This document shows, in pieces, positions 15,811-24,545 of a stretch of DNA of 64,000 bases. The translations under genes and the position numbers were made by a program. Within the stretch, counting starts at the first letter, position 1; every line of letters starts with the position of its first letter. The stretch lies in the NCBI RefSeq assembly GCF_009930815.1, contig NZ_CP022222.1, positions 6,366,501 to 6,430,500 of the forward strand. The letters are read 5' to 3'. This DNA is from Bradyrhizobium sp. CCBAU 051011 (lineage in GTDB: Bacteria > Pseudomonadota > Alphaproteobacteria > Rhizobiales > Xanthobacteraceae). The notes under the pieces are model-generated. The model made no database searches. It was not told the origin of the DNA and was given only the letters and a program-made list of their open reading frames with translations.

Positions 15811-17022
15811 ATGGAAAACGCACGCTATCGCTGGGTCATCGTCGCGGCCGGCGGCTTGCTCGGCTGTGTCGCGATCGGTGGCATGTTCTCGCTGCCGGTG
15901 TTTTTGCAGCCGATCGCGCGCGATACCGGCTGGTCGGTGACCGGCATATCCAGCGCCATGACCGTCGGTTTCCTCGCGATGGCCTTCACCAGCATGATCT
16001 GGGGTACCTTGTCCGACCGGCTCGGGCCGCTGCCGGTGGTGCTGACCGGCTCGGTCGTGCTGGCGGCGAGCCTCGGGCTCGCCAGCGTCGCGACATCGCT
16101 GGTCGTATTTCAGTTCGTGTTCGGGCTGATGGTCGGCGGCGCCGCGGCTGCGATCTTCGCGCCGATGATGGCGACCGTCACCGGCTGGTTCGATACCCAT
16201 CGCAGCCTGGCGGTGTCGCTGGTCTCCGCCGGCATGGGCATGGCGCCCATGACCATGTCGCCGCTCGCCGCATGGCTGGTCTCGAACCATGACTGGCGGA
16301 CCTCGATGCAGATCGTGGCCCTTGTTGTCGCCGCGATCATGATCCCGGTCTCGCTTCTGGTGCGCCGCGCGCCAGCGCTCGAAAGCAAGGCCGCCGCGCC
16401 GACCAGCGCTTCGGCAGAGCCGGAGATGTCGCTCGCGCAAGCGCTGCGCTCGCCGCAATTCATCATCCTGCTGCTGACGAATTTCTTCTGCTGCGCGACG
16501 CACTCGGGCCCGATCATCCACACCGTGAGCTATGCCATCAGTTGCGGAATCCCGATGATCGCCGCCGTCACCATCTACAGCATCGAGGGTCTGGCGGGGA
16601 TGGGCGGCCGCATCGCCTTCGGCCTGCTCGGCGACCGCTTCGGCGCCAAGCGCGTGCTTGTCTTCGGTTTGCTGGCGCAGGCGTTCGGCGCGCTCGGTTA
16701 TGTTTTCGTGAGCGAGCTCGCCGCGTTCTACGCCGTCGCGGCATTGTTCGGCTTCCTCTATGCCGGCACCATGCCGCTCTACGCCGTTCTGGTGCGCGAA
16801 AACTTTCCGCTGCGGATGATGGGCACCGTGATCGGCGGCACGGCGATGGCCGGCAGCCTGGGCATGGCGACGGGGCCGCTCGCCGGCGGTCTGATCTACG
16901 ACACCTTTGCGAGCTACGCCTGGCTCTATGTCGGCTCGTGGATCATGGGCCTCGGCGCGTTCCTGATCATGATGACGTTCCGGCCGGTGATGGCGGTGCG
17001 GCCTGCGCCGGTGCCGGCGTGA
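15811..17022 (+). CDS. MFS transporter
   Basis: This 403-residue protein has about 12 hydrophobic segments and the motif-A-like loop WGTLSDRLGPLPVV near residue 66, with a second copy GLLGDRFGAKRVL near 270. The pattern fits the oxalate/formate or monocarboxylate antiporter group of the major facilitator superfamily. It stands alone. The substrate is not determined. Confidence 0.85.
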   Translation: MENARYRWVIVAAGGLLGCVAIGGMFSLPVFLQPIARDTGWSVTGISSAMTVGFLAMAFTSMIWGTLSDRLGPLPVVLTGSVVLAASLGLASVATSLVVFQFVFGLMVGGAAAAIFAPMMATVTGWFDTHRSLAVSLVSAGMGMAPMTMSPLAAWLVSNHDWRTSMQIVALVVAAIMIPVSLLVRRAPALESKAAAPTSASAEPEMSLAQALRSPQFIILLLTNFFCCATHSGPIIHTVSYAISCGIPMIAAVTIYSIEGLAGMGGRIAFGLLGDRFGAKRVLVFGLLAQAFGALGYVFVSELAAFYAVAALFGFLYAGTMPLYAVLVRENFPLRMMGTVIGGTAMAGSLGMATGPLAGGLIYDTFASYAWLYVGSWIMGLGAFLIMMTFRPVMAVRPAPVPA

Positions 17023-17030
17023 GTCTCGCT

Positions 17031-17105
17031 GTCATTGCCTGCGACAAACGCGGAGCGTTTGCGCAAGGGAGCGAAGCGATGAAGCAATCCATGTCTCCGA
17101 GAGCG
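17031..17105. repeat. Partial dispersed extragenic repeat
   Basis: The intergenic stretch between the MFS and thioredoxin genes contains TCATTGCCTGCGACAAACGC and AAGCAATCCATGTCT. The second block is related to the palindromic elements at 13389 and 60061. Only one arm is recognisable. Confidence 0.5.
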
Positions 17106-17108
17106 CAC

Positions 17109-18095
17109 TCAGCCGAACGTAAAGCTGTAGGCGCTGAGACCGGCCTTGGCCGCTTTCAGCCGTAACACGTGCTCGCCACCGGGGCCACTGTAGATGGAAT
17201 AAAGCCGGCTTCCATCGACCGTGACCGGCGGCTGCGGCGTTCCGTCGACGGTCACGGACAATGTTTGCGGCGACAGGCTGCCAGCGACCAGATTGACCTT
17301 GGGTGCATTGAAGCGGAGTAGGATTTCGTCGCCGTCGGCCGAAGAGGTGGCGCGATCGTCCGTCACGTTCCAGAGGCCGGAGAGGGCGAACCGGTTCGGC
17401 GGCACATTGTCCGGCAGCGTATAGGTCCGTTCGCCGCCCGCAGCGCCTTGCGTCTCGACGATGGCGCCATCGTTCTTCTCCGAACCGAGATACATCTCGG
17501 GTGTTGCAACGGCGCTCAAGTCCGGATCGCGCATTGGTGCGACGGGTGCGCGATCGCCGACAAGGCGCGCGATCGCATTTTCCATCTGCTGGTAGCCGCC
17601 TTCACCAAACTGCGTCGCGACGATCGTGCCGGACCTGTCGATCAGATACGCGGCCGGCCAGTACTGATTTCCGAAGGCGCGCCAGGTGCGGTACTGATTG
17701 TCCTGTGCCACTGGATAATGGATGCCCAGCCGCTTGATGGCGGTCTCGACATTCGCACGTTCCTTCTCGAAGGCGAATTCGGGCGTGTGCACGCCGACCA
17801 CGACAAGGCCTTTGTCCTTGTATTGCTCATGCCATTTGGTGACGTACGGCAACGTACGCAGGCAGTTGATGCAGGAGTAGGTCCAGAACTGAACCAGCAC
17901 GACCTTGCCACGGAGGCCTTCCGTCGTCAGCGGCGGCGAATTCAGCCAGGCGGAAATCCCGGAGAACTCCGGCGCAGGCCGGGAGTCCTGCCGCGTCGTT
18001 TCCTGGCTGAGCGGTGCTGATGGACCAAACTGCGCGATGGCAAGAACGGCGACGATCACAAGAACGATCAGGCTAAGAAGCTTGCGCATAGTCAT
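17109..18095 (-). CDS. Membrane-anchored thioredoxin-like protein with C-terminal DipZ-like domain
   Basis: This 328-residue protein has an N-terminal membrane anchor or signal (about 4-24) and a redoxin domain with active site WTYSCINC (Cys75, Cys78). A C-terminal beta domain, from about residue 190, resembles the extra domain of mycobacterial DipZ-type proteins. It should reduce periplasmic disulfides with electrons from the CcdA-like protein encoded immediately upstream. The start at 18095 overlaps the ccdA stop (ATGA), so the two are translationally coupled. Confidence 0.85.
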   Translation of the reverse strand: MTMRKLLSLIVLVIVAVLAIAQFGPSAPLSQETTRQDSRPAPEFSGISAWLNSPPLTTEGLRGKVVLVQFWTYSCINCLRTLPYVTKWHEQYKDKGLVVVGVHTPEFAFEKERANVETAIKRLGIHYPVAQDNQYRTWRAFGNQYWPAAYLIDRSGTIVATQFGEGGYQQMENAIARLVGDRAPVAPMRDPDLSAVATPEMYLGSEKNDGAIVETQGAAGGERTYTLPDNVPPNRFALSGLWNVTDDRATSSADGDEILLRFNAPKVNLVAGSLSPQTLSVTVDGTPQPPVTVDGSRLYSIYSGPGGEHVLRLKAAKAGLSAYSFTFG

Positions 18096-18793
18096 AATCC
18101 CAGTTGAAGGTTCGGATAAAGCTCCGAAAACCAGACAGCGACGATGCTGTCGTATTGCGTGTAGAAGGCGAACGCGACGAGGAGCACCGCCGCACCAAAT
18201 GTTCGCTGCAAGGCGAGGGTGTAGGGCGCAAGCTTCCGCACTTGCGTGGTCGCGTATTGTCCGCCATAGGCGATCAGCAGGATCGGAATGCCGGCGCCGA
18301 CTGCGTATGTGACGAGCAGCAGCGCGGCGTGTGCCAGGTTCTCCGATGTCGCGATCAGTGTGAGAATCGAGCCGAGCACCGGCCCGGCGCACGGCGTCCA
18401 GAGCACGCCGAGCGCCAGTCCAATAACGAGGCCGCCTGCATTGCCTGATCCGGCACGCGAGACGACGCTGTCGGCGAAAGAAAGCAGGCCGCTCAACCTT
18501 GCCATCAGCCACTCGTATGGCTGCGGCCACAGCAACAGAACGCCAAAGCTGCCGAGCAGGATGACGGAGATCTTCCGCAAGGTGTCGTGCGACAAGCCAA
18601 GCACGGTCGAGAACGAGCCGAACAGGATCGCAAAACCGGAAAACGTCAGGACGAAACCAGCCACAAGGAAGAGCGGTCGCCGCCGGTCTTGCTGGCCAAT
18701 GGAGGCGCCCAGCAAGACCGGCAGCAACGGCAGGATGCAGGGCGCTGCCACCGTCAGCAAGCCGGCCGCAAATGCCAACGCAATCTCAATCAT
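18092..18793 (-). CDS. CcdA/DsbD-like transmembrane electron transporter
   Basis: This 233-residue integral membrane protein has about six helices and the paired Cys motifs APCILP (Cys19) and TPCAGP (Cys135). In CcdA-family proteins these carry electrons from cytoplasmic thioredoxin across the membrane. It is the first gene of a unit with the periplasmic thioredoxin-like protein, so together they form a thiol-reduction pathway for cytochrome maturation or oxidative repair. Confidence 0.9.
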   Translation of the reverse strand: MIEIALAFAAGLLTVAAPCILPLLPVLLGASIGQQDRRRPLFLVAGFVLTFSGFAILFGSFSTVLGLSHDTLRKISVILLGSFGVLLLWPQPYEWLMARLSGLLSFADSVVSRAGSGNAGGLVIGLALGVLWTPCAGPVLGSILTLIATSENLAHAALLLVTYAVGAGIPILLIAYGGQYATTQVRKLAPYTLALQRTFGAAVLLVAFAFYTQYDSIVAVWFSELYPNLQLGL

Positions 18794-18821
18794 CTCGGAC
18801 TCTCCTCGTGGGCCGCGGCTA

Positions 18822-19232
18822 TCACTTCACCAGCGTGAGGAGCGGCTTGCCCTTTTCGACGATGTAGGTGGCGAGCTCGCTCCCGGTGACGCTGCCGGGA
18901 TTCCTGGCCGAATGGACCGTTCCGGCAGGAATGAAGAGCACGTCGCCGGCCTTCAGCGTGACGGGCGGCTTGTCCTCGATCTGATATTCGAGCTGGCCTT
19001 CGAGAACATAAATCACCTCTTCGCCGGGATGCGTGTGCTTGCCAAACGCCACCCCGGGGGCAAGGTCAACCTTGACCTGGATGGCCTCACGTCCGGGCGC
19101 GCTGAGATCGTGCCGCTGCAGATCGGTTCGCGTGACCCCATTCTTCTGCGCCTGCGCGCCAAACGGCGCCAGAACGGCTCCAGCGACAAGCGCCGCCATC
19201 GCCATGAATTGCATTTTCTTCACTGTGGTCAT
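18822..19232 (-). CDS. Exported cupin protein
   Basis: This 136-residue protein has a signal peptide (about residues 1-28) and a single cupin barrel. The metal-binding motifs are GKHTHPGEEVIYVLEG near residue 63 and PAGTVHSARN near 103. The His/Glu set is complete, so it probably binds a metal in the periplasm. It sits directly upstream of the ccdA-like gene on the same strand and may be part of that unit. Confidence 0.8.
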   Translation of the reverse strand: MTTVKKMQFMAMAALVAGAVLAPFGAQAQKNGVTRTDLQRHDLSAPGREAIQVKVDLAPGVAFGKHTHPGEEVIYVLEGQLEYQIEDKPPVTLKAGDVLFIPAGTVHSARNPGSVTGSELATYIVEKGKPLLTLVK

Positions 19233-19301
19233 GTTCAGCTCCTTGGTTTGAGGTCAGTCACCGGCGAACTCGCCGCCAATGACGATGACAGCTTCCCTTG
19301 C

Positions 19302-19976
19302 TCATGCGGCCTGCTGCTGGCCGTGCTGTTCGTTGACGATGTAGTCGGCGTACCAGTCCGGCCAGTTTTCATCGTGCTTGCCGCCGTTCCGCTTTTCGTA
19401 TTCGCCATGGGCGGCGGCTGCCCGGCGAAATGCGGCGGCGAGATCGGCCGACGAGGTGAATGAGGTTGCGTTGCCGTCGATGCGTCCGGGCAATCGCGCG
19501 GTGACTTCCTGCAGCAACCAGCCATTGCCGTCGGGATCGCTGAACGAGGCATACGAACGGTAGCTGCCGCGTTCCGGATCCGGGCCGCTCAGCCGGACCC
19601 GGCCGAACAGATACGGCTCGTCCGAGCCAACGTGCACGTCACCGGCGGCGTGAAACGCTTCACTGATCGCGACGCCGCGGCCGAGCAATTCGCTGCGAGC
19701 GGCCTCGATGTCGGAGACGACCAGGTACAGGCCCTGCGCGGAGCCGGGCGCGGCAGAGGTGACGTTCTTGCCGAAGATCACCGAGGCGTTGGAGCCGGGC
19801 GGGGTGAACTGGATCACGCGGTAGTCGTCGGGGCCGACGAAATCTGCGTCGAGCCGCCAGCCGAGCTTCGCGTAGAATTGCTTCGCGCGTTCGACGTCGG
19901 AGACGGGGATAACGACGATTTCGAGCTTCAGGTCGACGGCCGGCGCTTTCGAGGTTTGGTTTGCAGTGGTGGTCAT
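19302..19976 (-). CDS. VOC-family protein with extra C-terminal segment
   Basis: This 224-residue protein has an N-terminal VOC domain (LKLEIVVIPVSDVERAKQFYAKLGW near residues 17-41, then YASFSDPDGNGWLLQE) and about 70 extra residues with a DWYADYIV motif. The last segment looks like a small fused domain of unknown role. It diverges from the OhrR-like gene, and both candidate operators lie between them, so it is the likely repressed target. A detoxification enzyme for peroxide or aldehyde products is plausible but unproven. Confidence 0.8.
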   Translation of the reverse strand: MTTTANQTSKAPAVDLKLEIVVIPVSDVERAKQFYAKLGWRLDADFVGPDDYRVIQFTPPGSNASVIFGKNVTSAAPGSAQGLYLVVSDIEAARSELLGRGVAISEAFHAAGDVHVGSDEPYLFGRVRLSGPDPERGSYRSYASFSDPDGNGWLLQEVTARLPGRIDGNATSFTSSADLAAAFRRAAAAHGEYEKRNGGKHDENWPDWYADYIVNEQHGQQQAA

Positions 19977-19995
19977 GGCGTTCTCCTTTGGTTAG

Positions 19996-20011
19996 ATCGT
20001 GTACGATATAT
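19996..20011. promoter_or_regulatory. Candidate OhrR-like operator 1
   Basis: ATCGTGTACGATATAT contains the inverted arms ATCGT/ACGAT and lies 20 bases upstream of the VOC start codon (19976, minus strand). The block TACGATATAT is repeated at 20072-20081, so the divergent region has a pair of related sites. Confidence 0.5.
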
Positions 20012-20065
20012 TCGTGTGCGTGCTATAAATGCCTGAACCGGCCGACTGTCAACCCTTCCGATTTA

Positions 20066-20082
20066 ATCGGATACGATATATA
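20066..20082. promoter_or_regulatory. Candidate OhrR-like operator 2
   Basis: ATCGGATACGATATATA shares TACGATATAT with operator 1 and has ATCG/CGAT arms. It lies about 45 bases before the regulator's own start, so autoregulation is plausible. Confidence 0.5.
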
Positions 20083-20125
20083 TGGGTGCGAGACTTCACA
20101 TGTTCGTGTCGGAAAGGATGACCCC

Positions 20126-20653
20126 ATGAAGCCCAATGATGCGCCTGGATCCGGCCCAAAGTCCGGTTCCAGGGACAATTCCCGAGACAATTCAAAGTCT
20201 ACTGCGAAGCCGAAATCGCCCGGGGGTGACCGGCGCCTCGGCGACTTCCTGTGCTTTGCGGTCTATTCGGCCAACCTGGCATTCGGGCGGGCCTACAAGA
20301 AGGGCCTGGACGAACTCGGCCTGACCTACCCGCAATGGATCGCGATCGTGGCGCTATGGGAGCAGGACGGCCAGACCGTGAGCGAACTCGGGGCGAAGAT
20401 GTTTTTGGAATCCAACACGTTGACCCCGATCCTGAAAAAGCTCGAGGCGGCGGGCTATTTGCGCCGGCAGCGCGATCCGGCGGACGAACGGCAGGTGCGC
20501 ATCAGCCTGACCGAATCTGGCCGGCGGTTGCGCGAAAAGGGCATGCACATGAACCTGGTGAGCGCGACCGGATTGAAGCCCGACGAGTTCGCGCGGTTGC
20601 AGGAAAACGTCGTCACGCTTCGCGACAATCTGATCAGGGCTACGGCAGAGTAG
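20126..20653 (+). CDS. MarR-family regulator, OhrR-like
   Basis: This 175-residue regulator has a winged-helix DNA-binding core and matches OhrR most closely: LCFAVYSAN with the reactive Cys at 43, LGLTYPQWIAIVALWEQDGQTVSELGA, the recognition-helix segment SNTLTPILKKLEAAGYL, and DPADERQVRISLTESG. OhrR repressors lose DNA binding when the Cys is oxidised by organic peroxides. It has an unusual disordered, Ser/Lys-rich N-terminal extension of about 35 residues. The ATG at 20126 follows GGAAAGG. Confidence 0.85.
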   Translation: MKPNDAPGSGPKSGSRDNSRDNSKSTAKPKSPGGDRRLGDFLCFAVYSANLAFGRAYKKGLDELGLTYPQWIAIVALWEQDGQTVSELGAKMFLESNTLTPILKKLEAAGYLRRQRDPADERQVRISLTESGRRLREKGMHMNLVSATGLKPDEFARLQENVVTLRDNLIRATAE

Positions 20654-20719
20654 GCATGACAACGCGCTCGATCGGCGCTTCGATATGATCGAACGGCGGC
20701 GAGTGAAGGAGAACGTGCG

Positions 20720-21697
20720 ATGAATGTTGCGTCACATGAGACTTCGCTTCGCGGACGTATCGCCGTCGTGGCAGGCGCGACGCGTGGCGCTGGACGTGGC
20801 ATTGCGGCAGCGCTCGGCGAGGCCGGCGCGACGGTCATCTGCACGGGGCGCAGCAGCGCCCGCGCGGATGCACCAACGCGGTCGGACTATGACCGGCCGG
20901 AGACGATCGAGGAGACCGCCGAACTCGTGACCAGCCTCGGCGGCAAAGGCATCGCTATTCCCGTCGACCATCTCGAACCGGCGCAGGTCGCGGCGCTGGC
21001 TGAGCGTATCCGTGCCGAGCATGGCCGCATCGATGTGCTCGTCAACGACATCTGGGGCGCCGAAGTGCTGAAGGGCGGACCGCCGCAGTGGAATACGCCG
21101 ATCTGGAAGCTCGACTTGCAGAAGGGCTTGCGAATTCTGCGGCTCGGCATCGAGACGCATCTGGTCACCTCGCATTACCTGCTGCCGCTGCTGGTCGCGC
21201 AGCCGGGAGGCCTGCTGGTGGAAGTCACCGACGGCACTGCCGATTACAACGCAACGCATTATCGCATCTCGGTGTTTTACGATCTCGTCAAGCAGAGTGT
21301 AAACCGGCTTGCATATTCGCAAGGTCACGAACTCGCGCCCCACGGCGCAACAGCGGTAGCGGTCACGCCCGGATGGCTGCGCTCCGAAATGATGCTGCAA
21401 AATTTCGGCGTCACTGAAACGAATTGGCGCGAGGCGCTGACGGAGCGGGGAGGCGGCAAGCACCAGGCGCCGCCGGATTTCGCGCTGTCGGAATCGCCGC
21501 GCTATGTCGGCCGCGCCGTGGCGGCGCTGGCTGGCGATCCCGATCGGTCGAGGCGGAATCAGAAGTCAGTCAGCTCCGGCGAGCTCGCACGCCACTACGG
21601 CTTTACGGATATTGACGGCTCGCGGCCCGACATCTGGCGCTACACGGCCGAGGTACGGGAAGGCGGCAAGGTGGCGGACCTCAGCGACTACCGTTAG
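20720..21697 (+). CDS. Short-chain dehydrogenase/reductase with long C-terminus
   Basis: This 325-residue SDR has the cofactor loop AGATRGAGRGIA (18-29) and a catalytic YDLVK (Y-x-x-x-K) near residue 190. It is longer than the usual 250-residue SDR and ends in a PDIWRYTAEV-type tail. Its substrate is unknown. It may be transcribed with the acetyltransferase that follows. Confidence 0.85.
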   Translation: MNVASHETSLRGRIAVVAGATRGAGRGIAAALGEAGATVICTGRSSARADAPTRSDYDRPETIEETAELVTSLGGKGIAIPVDHLEPAQVAALAERIRAEHGRIDVLVNDIWGAEVLKGGPPQWNTPIWKLDLQKGLRILRLGIETHLVTSHYLLPLLVAQPGGLLVEVTDGTADYNATHYRISVFYDLVKQSVNRLAYSQGHELAPHGATAVAVTPGWLRSEMMLQNFGVTETNWREALTERGGGKHQAPPDFALSESPRYVGRAVAALAGDPDRSRRNQKSVSSGELARHYGFTDIDGSRPDIWRYTAEVREGGKVADLSDYR

Positions 21698-21703
21698 GGT
21701 TGC

Positions 21704-22435
21704 ATGCCATCGAGTACGAATGAAAGCAGCCTGATGTCCGTTCACAACAACTCCAGTCACCCCCTCGACCACCCGATCTGGACCGCACTGACGACCACGC
21801 AGCAGGCGTTGGCCGAAGGTGACGCCCGCGCGCGGCGTTATCCAACGGCCATCACGCCATTCGCCGACATGCCGGATCTGTCAGCCGAAAACTTTGCAGC
21901 GCTCGCGGCCATGATGTCGCCAGCGGACATCGCGGTGCTGTTCACGCCGGAAGCCGTGAAACCGCCCGCAGAATTCAAGGTCGTGCTGGCTGATACCGGC
22001 GAGCAGATGATCGGGACGATCCTTGAAACGCCGGCCAACGGCGTCGACATCGTCACCCTCGGCGTCGACGACGTTCCGGCGATGATCGAGCTGACCGCGC
22101 TCACCAAGCCGGGCCCGTTCAGCACCCGGACCCATGAGCTCGGCACCTTCCTCGGCATCCGCGTCGACGGGCAACTCGTGGCGATGATCGGCGAGCGGAT
22201 GAAGCCCGCGCAATATACCGAGATCACTGCCGTCTGCGTGCATCCGTCCCATCGCGGCCGCGGCTACGGGCAGATGCTGCTATCCGCCATCTCCCGCCAC
22301 ATTGTATCGCGCGGCGAAATTCCCTTCCTGCACGTGTTCACCCACAATCACTCCGCCATCGCGCTCTACCGGCGGCAGGGGATGGAAATCCGCCGCCGCC
22401 TGCACGTGACGGTGTTGAAGAAAGCGGATGGATAG
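21704..22435 (+). CDS. GNAT acetyltransferase (FR47-like)
   Basis: This 243-residue protein has a C-terminal FR47-like GNAT domain. The acetyl-CoA site is AVCVHPSHRGRGYGQMLLSA near residues 178-197 and is followed by LHVFTHNHSAIALYRRQG. The N-terminal 100 residues are a less recognisable extension. An internal ATG at 21734 is a possible alternative start. The substrate is unknown. Confidence 0.8.
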   Translation: MPSSTNESSLMSVHNNSSHPLDHPIWTALTTTQQALAEGDARARRYPTAITPFADMPDLSAENFAALAAMMSPADIAVLFTPEAVKPPAEFKVVLADTGEQMIGTILETPANGVDIVTLGVDDVPAMIELTALTKPGPFSTRTHELGTFLGIRVDGQLVAMIGERMKPAQYTEITAVCVHPSHRGRGYGQMLLSAISRHIVSRGEIPFLHVFTHNHSAIALYRRQGMEIRRRLHVTVLKKADG

Positions 22436-22466
22436 TTCGCGATGAAGGCCTCGACCGCTGCCATCC

Positions 22467-22922
22467 TCACGCGTTGCGCGTGCCGTTCGGGCCGCGATCG
22501 GGACCCGGATCCTGGCCGGCGGCCGCCAGCGTCAGCCTGCCAATATAATGCGCCCATCCCTTGGCGTGGCTTGCCTGATGCGTCGCGCTGGGAAGGCCGC
22601 TATGGGTCATGCGCAGCAACGTGCCACCATCGTGCTCGATCAGGTCGATCTCGATCAGGCCTGATCCCGGCGGGACCTCATCATTGCCTTCCCAGCCAAA
22701 GCTGTAGGCGAGGCGATGTACCGGCACGACCTCGCGGAACGTGCCGCGCGCGGTGGCGCTGCCCACGCCCTTCAGGAGATACAGCCCACCGGGATGCATC
22801 TCCGTCACGGCCTCGCTACCCATCCATTGCACGATCTTCTCGGGGTCGGTCAGGAAGGCGAACACGCTGGCGCGCGGCGCGGCGATCTGGGTCTCGCGCT
22901 GGACCACAAATGATTCTGGCAT
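22467..22922 (-). CDS. SRPBCC/AHSA1-like ligand-binding protein
   Basis: This 151-residue protein has the SRPBCC helix-grip fold: ETQIAAPRASVFAFLTDPEKI near residue 10, then MHPGGLYLL, FGWEGN and GTLLRMTHSGLP. Members bind hydrophobic ligands or have unknown catalytic roles. It is convergent with the neighbouring acetyltransferase and divergent from the cyclase gene. Confidence 0.8.
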   Translation of the reverse strand: MPESFVVQRETQIAAPRASVFAFLTDPEKIVQWMGSEAVTEMHPGGLYLLKGVGSATARGTFREVVPVHRLAYSFGWEGNDEVPPGSGLIEIDLIEHDGGTLLRMTHSGLPSATHQASHAKGWAHYIGRLTLAAAGQDPGPDRGPNGTRNA

Positions 22923-23043
22923 CGAAAACCTCGTTGCTCATCGGCATGACGGATCGTGCAACCCGCACGAGAACATATGCCGGCGCGGGGATTTACCAAG
23001 TGCCGATGATGACGATCGATTGTTCTTGCCGGATGATCGGCCA

Positions 23044-24129
23044 ATGCAGCTGAGCTCGACGCTGACATGGCTGGTCGATGCCGCCAGCGCTTCGCCGGGT
23101 GCCGAGCGGTTCCTCAGCGAGCTCGGCACGCGCCTGATCGCGGACGGCGTGCCGCTTGCCGGCGGGGCGCTGACGCTTGCCGTGCCGCATCCGATCATCG
23201 CGCGCCGTACATGGCTGTGGCGGGCCGCGAACGGAGAGGTGATCGAGGCGGTGGGATTTGCGCCGGCGGGATTGGGAGGGGCAGGGCGTTCATCCGGCGA
23301 TGCGGGGCGGAGCTGGTTGGCGGGGCTCGCGGACGGCGCGGTGCATGAAGACAGCGTCGGCGCGAGAGAGGCCGGGCCGCTGCTTGGCTGGATCGGACCG
23401 CGCCGCTTCAAGGAAGCGGAAGCCAATCGATTGCGCGAGGCCGCCCGCTTTGCCGCAGCGCCACTCGCCGCGCTCTCGGCGCGCGCAACGCTGTCAGCCG
23501 CGCTCGAGGCTTATCTCGGCCGGCGCAGCGCTGCGCGCGTGCTGGCGGGCCCGCTGCGGCGCGAAGTCGGCGAAACCATTCGGGCGGTGTTGCTCTTTGC
23601 CGACCTGCGCAGCTTCACCGCGCTGTCCGAGGCGGAGCCTGCAACTTCCGTCATCGAAGCGCTGGGCTCCTGGTTCGACTGCATCGCCGGCTCGGTTCAC
23701 GCCTTCGGCGGCGAGGTGCTGAAATTCATCGGCGACGGCGTGCTCGCGATCTTCCCTGTCGGCGAGAGACCGCGCGACGCCTGCGACGCGGCCGTACGCG
23801 CCGTCGCTTCCGCCAAGGCCGGCATGGCGCATCTCGACGTCGAGCGGAAAGGGCAAGGGCTGCCCTCGCTGTCGTTCGGCGTCGCGCTGCATCTTGGTGA
23901 AATTCTGTGGGGTAATGTCGGTGCGGCTGACCGGTTGGATTTCACCGCGATCGGGCCCGCGGTGAATCTGGTCAGCCGACTCGAAGGGCTTTGCCGCCCG
24001 CTCGGCCGGACAGTTCTGATCGCAAGTGCGGTTGCGGCCGAAACCACGGCGACCCTGGTTCCGCTGGGAACACATGTGCTGCGCGGCATTGAAGCGCCCT
24101 GCGTCGTTTACACCGTGCCGGATGGCTAA
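23044..24129 (+). CDS. Class III adenylate/guanylate cyclase
   Basis: This 361-residue protein has a C-terminal class III cyclase domain (about residues 175-350). LLFADLRSFT gives the first metal-binding Asp, EVLKFIGDGVLAIFP the substrate Lys and second Asp, and DFTAIGPAVNLVSRLEGL the purine-contacting and transition-state residues. The site looks complete and so active; specificity for ATP is likely but not certain. The N-terminal 170 residues, with a WRAANGEVIEAVGF strand, form a sensory part I do not recognise. The start at 23044 is preferred because upstream sequence overlaps the divergent SRPBCC gene. Confidence 0.85.
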   Translation: MQLSSTLTWLVDAASASPGAERFLSELGTRLIADGVPLAGGALTLAVPHPIIARRTWLWRAANGEVIEAVGFAPAGLGGAGRSSGDAGRSWLAGLADGAVHEDSVGAREAGPLLGWIGPRRFKEAEANRLREAARFAAAPLAALSARATLSAALEAYLGRRSAARVLAGPLRREVGETIRAVLLFADLRSFTALSEAEPATSVIEALGSWFDCIAGSVHAFGGEVLKFIGDGVLAIFPVGERPRDACDAAVRAVASAKAGMAHLDVERKGQGLPSLSFGVALHLGEILWGNVGAADRLDFTAIGPAVNLVSRLEGLCRPLGRTVLIASAVAAETTATLVPLGTHVLRGIEAPCVVYTVPDG

Positions 24130-24195
24130 AACCGGATCACGAAAACGTTAAACCGAACGGTTGACTGTTTATCTCGTGCAGCTATATTAAACCGT

Positions 24196-24534
24196 ATGGT
24201 TGAGCAAAATCTTGACGCCGTTTTTCATGCCCTCGCGGATCCCACGCGGCGGGCGATGCTTGGACAATTGGCCGAACGCGAACGCACGATCGGGGAACTG
24301 GCGACGCCGTTCCACATGAGCTTCGCCGGCGCCTCGAAACATGTGCGGGTGCTGGAGAATGCCGGCCTCGTGAAACGCACGATCCGCGGCCGTACCCATC
24401 TGTGCCGCCTCGAAGCTGCCCGGCTCGCGGAAGCCGATGCGTGGCTCAGGCGCTACGAGCGTTTCTGGAGCGACAATCTCGACCGATTGGAAGCGCTGTT
24501 GCGGGCAGAAGACGGGGCGAAGGCCAGGAAGTGA
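24196..24534 (+). CDS. ArsR-family regulator
   Basis: This 112-residue winged-helix protein has ALADPTRRAMLGQLAERERTI and a recognition helix in SFAGASKHVRVLENAGLV. No metal-binding Cys box is present, so it belongs to the non-metal ArsR subgroup often paired with SRPBCC genes. It is 11 bases from the SRPBCC gene that follows and probably regulates this operon. Confidence 0.9.
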   Translation: MVEQNLDAVFHALADPTRRAMLGQLAERERTIGELATPFHMSFAGASKHVRVLENAGLVKRTIRGRTHLCRLEAARLAEADAWLRRYERFWSDNLDRLEALLRAEDGAKARK

Positions 24535-24545
24535 AGGAGAGACCG

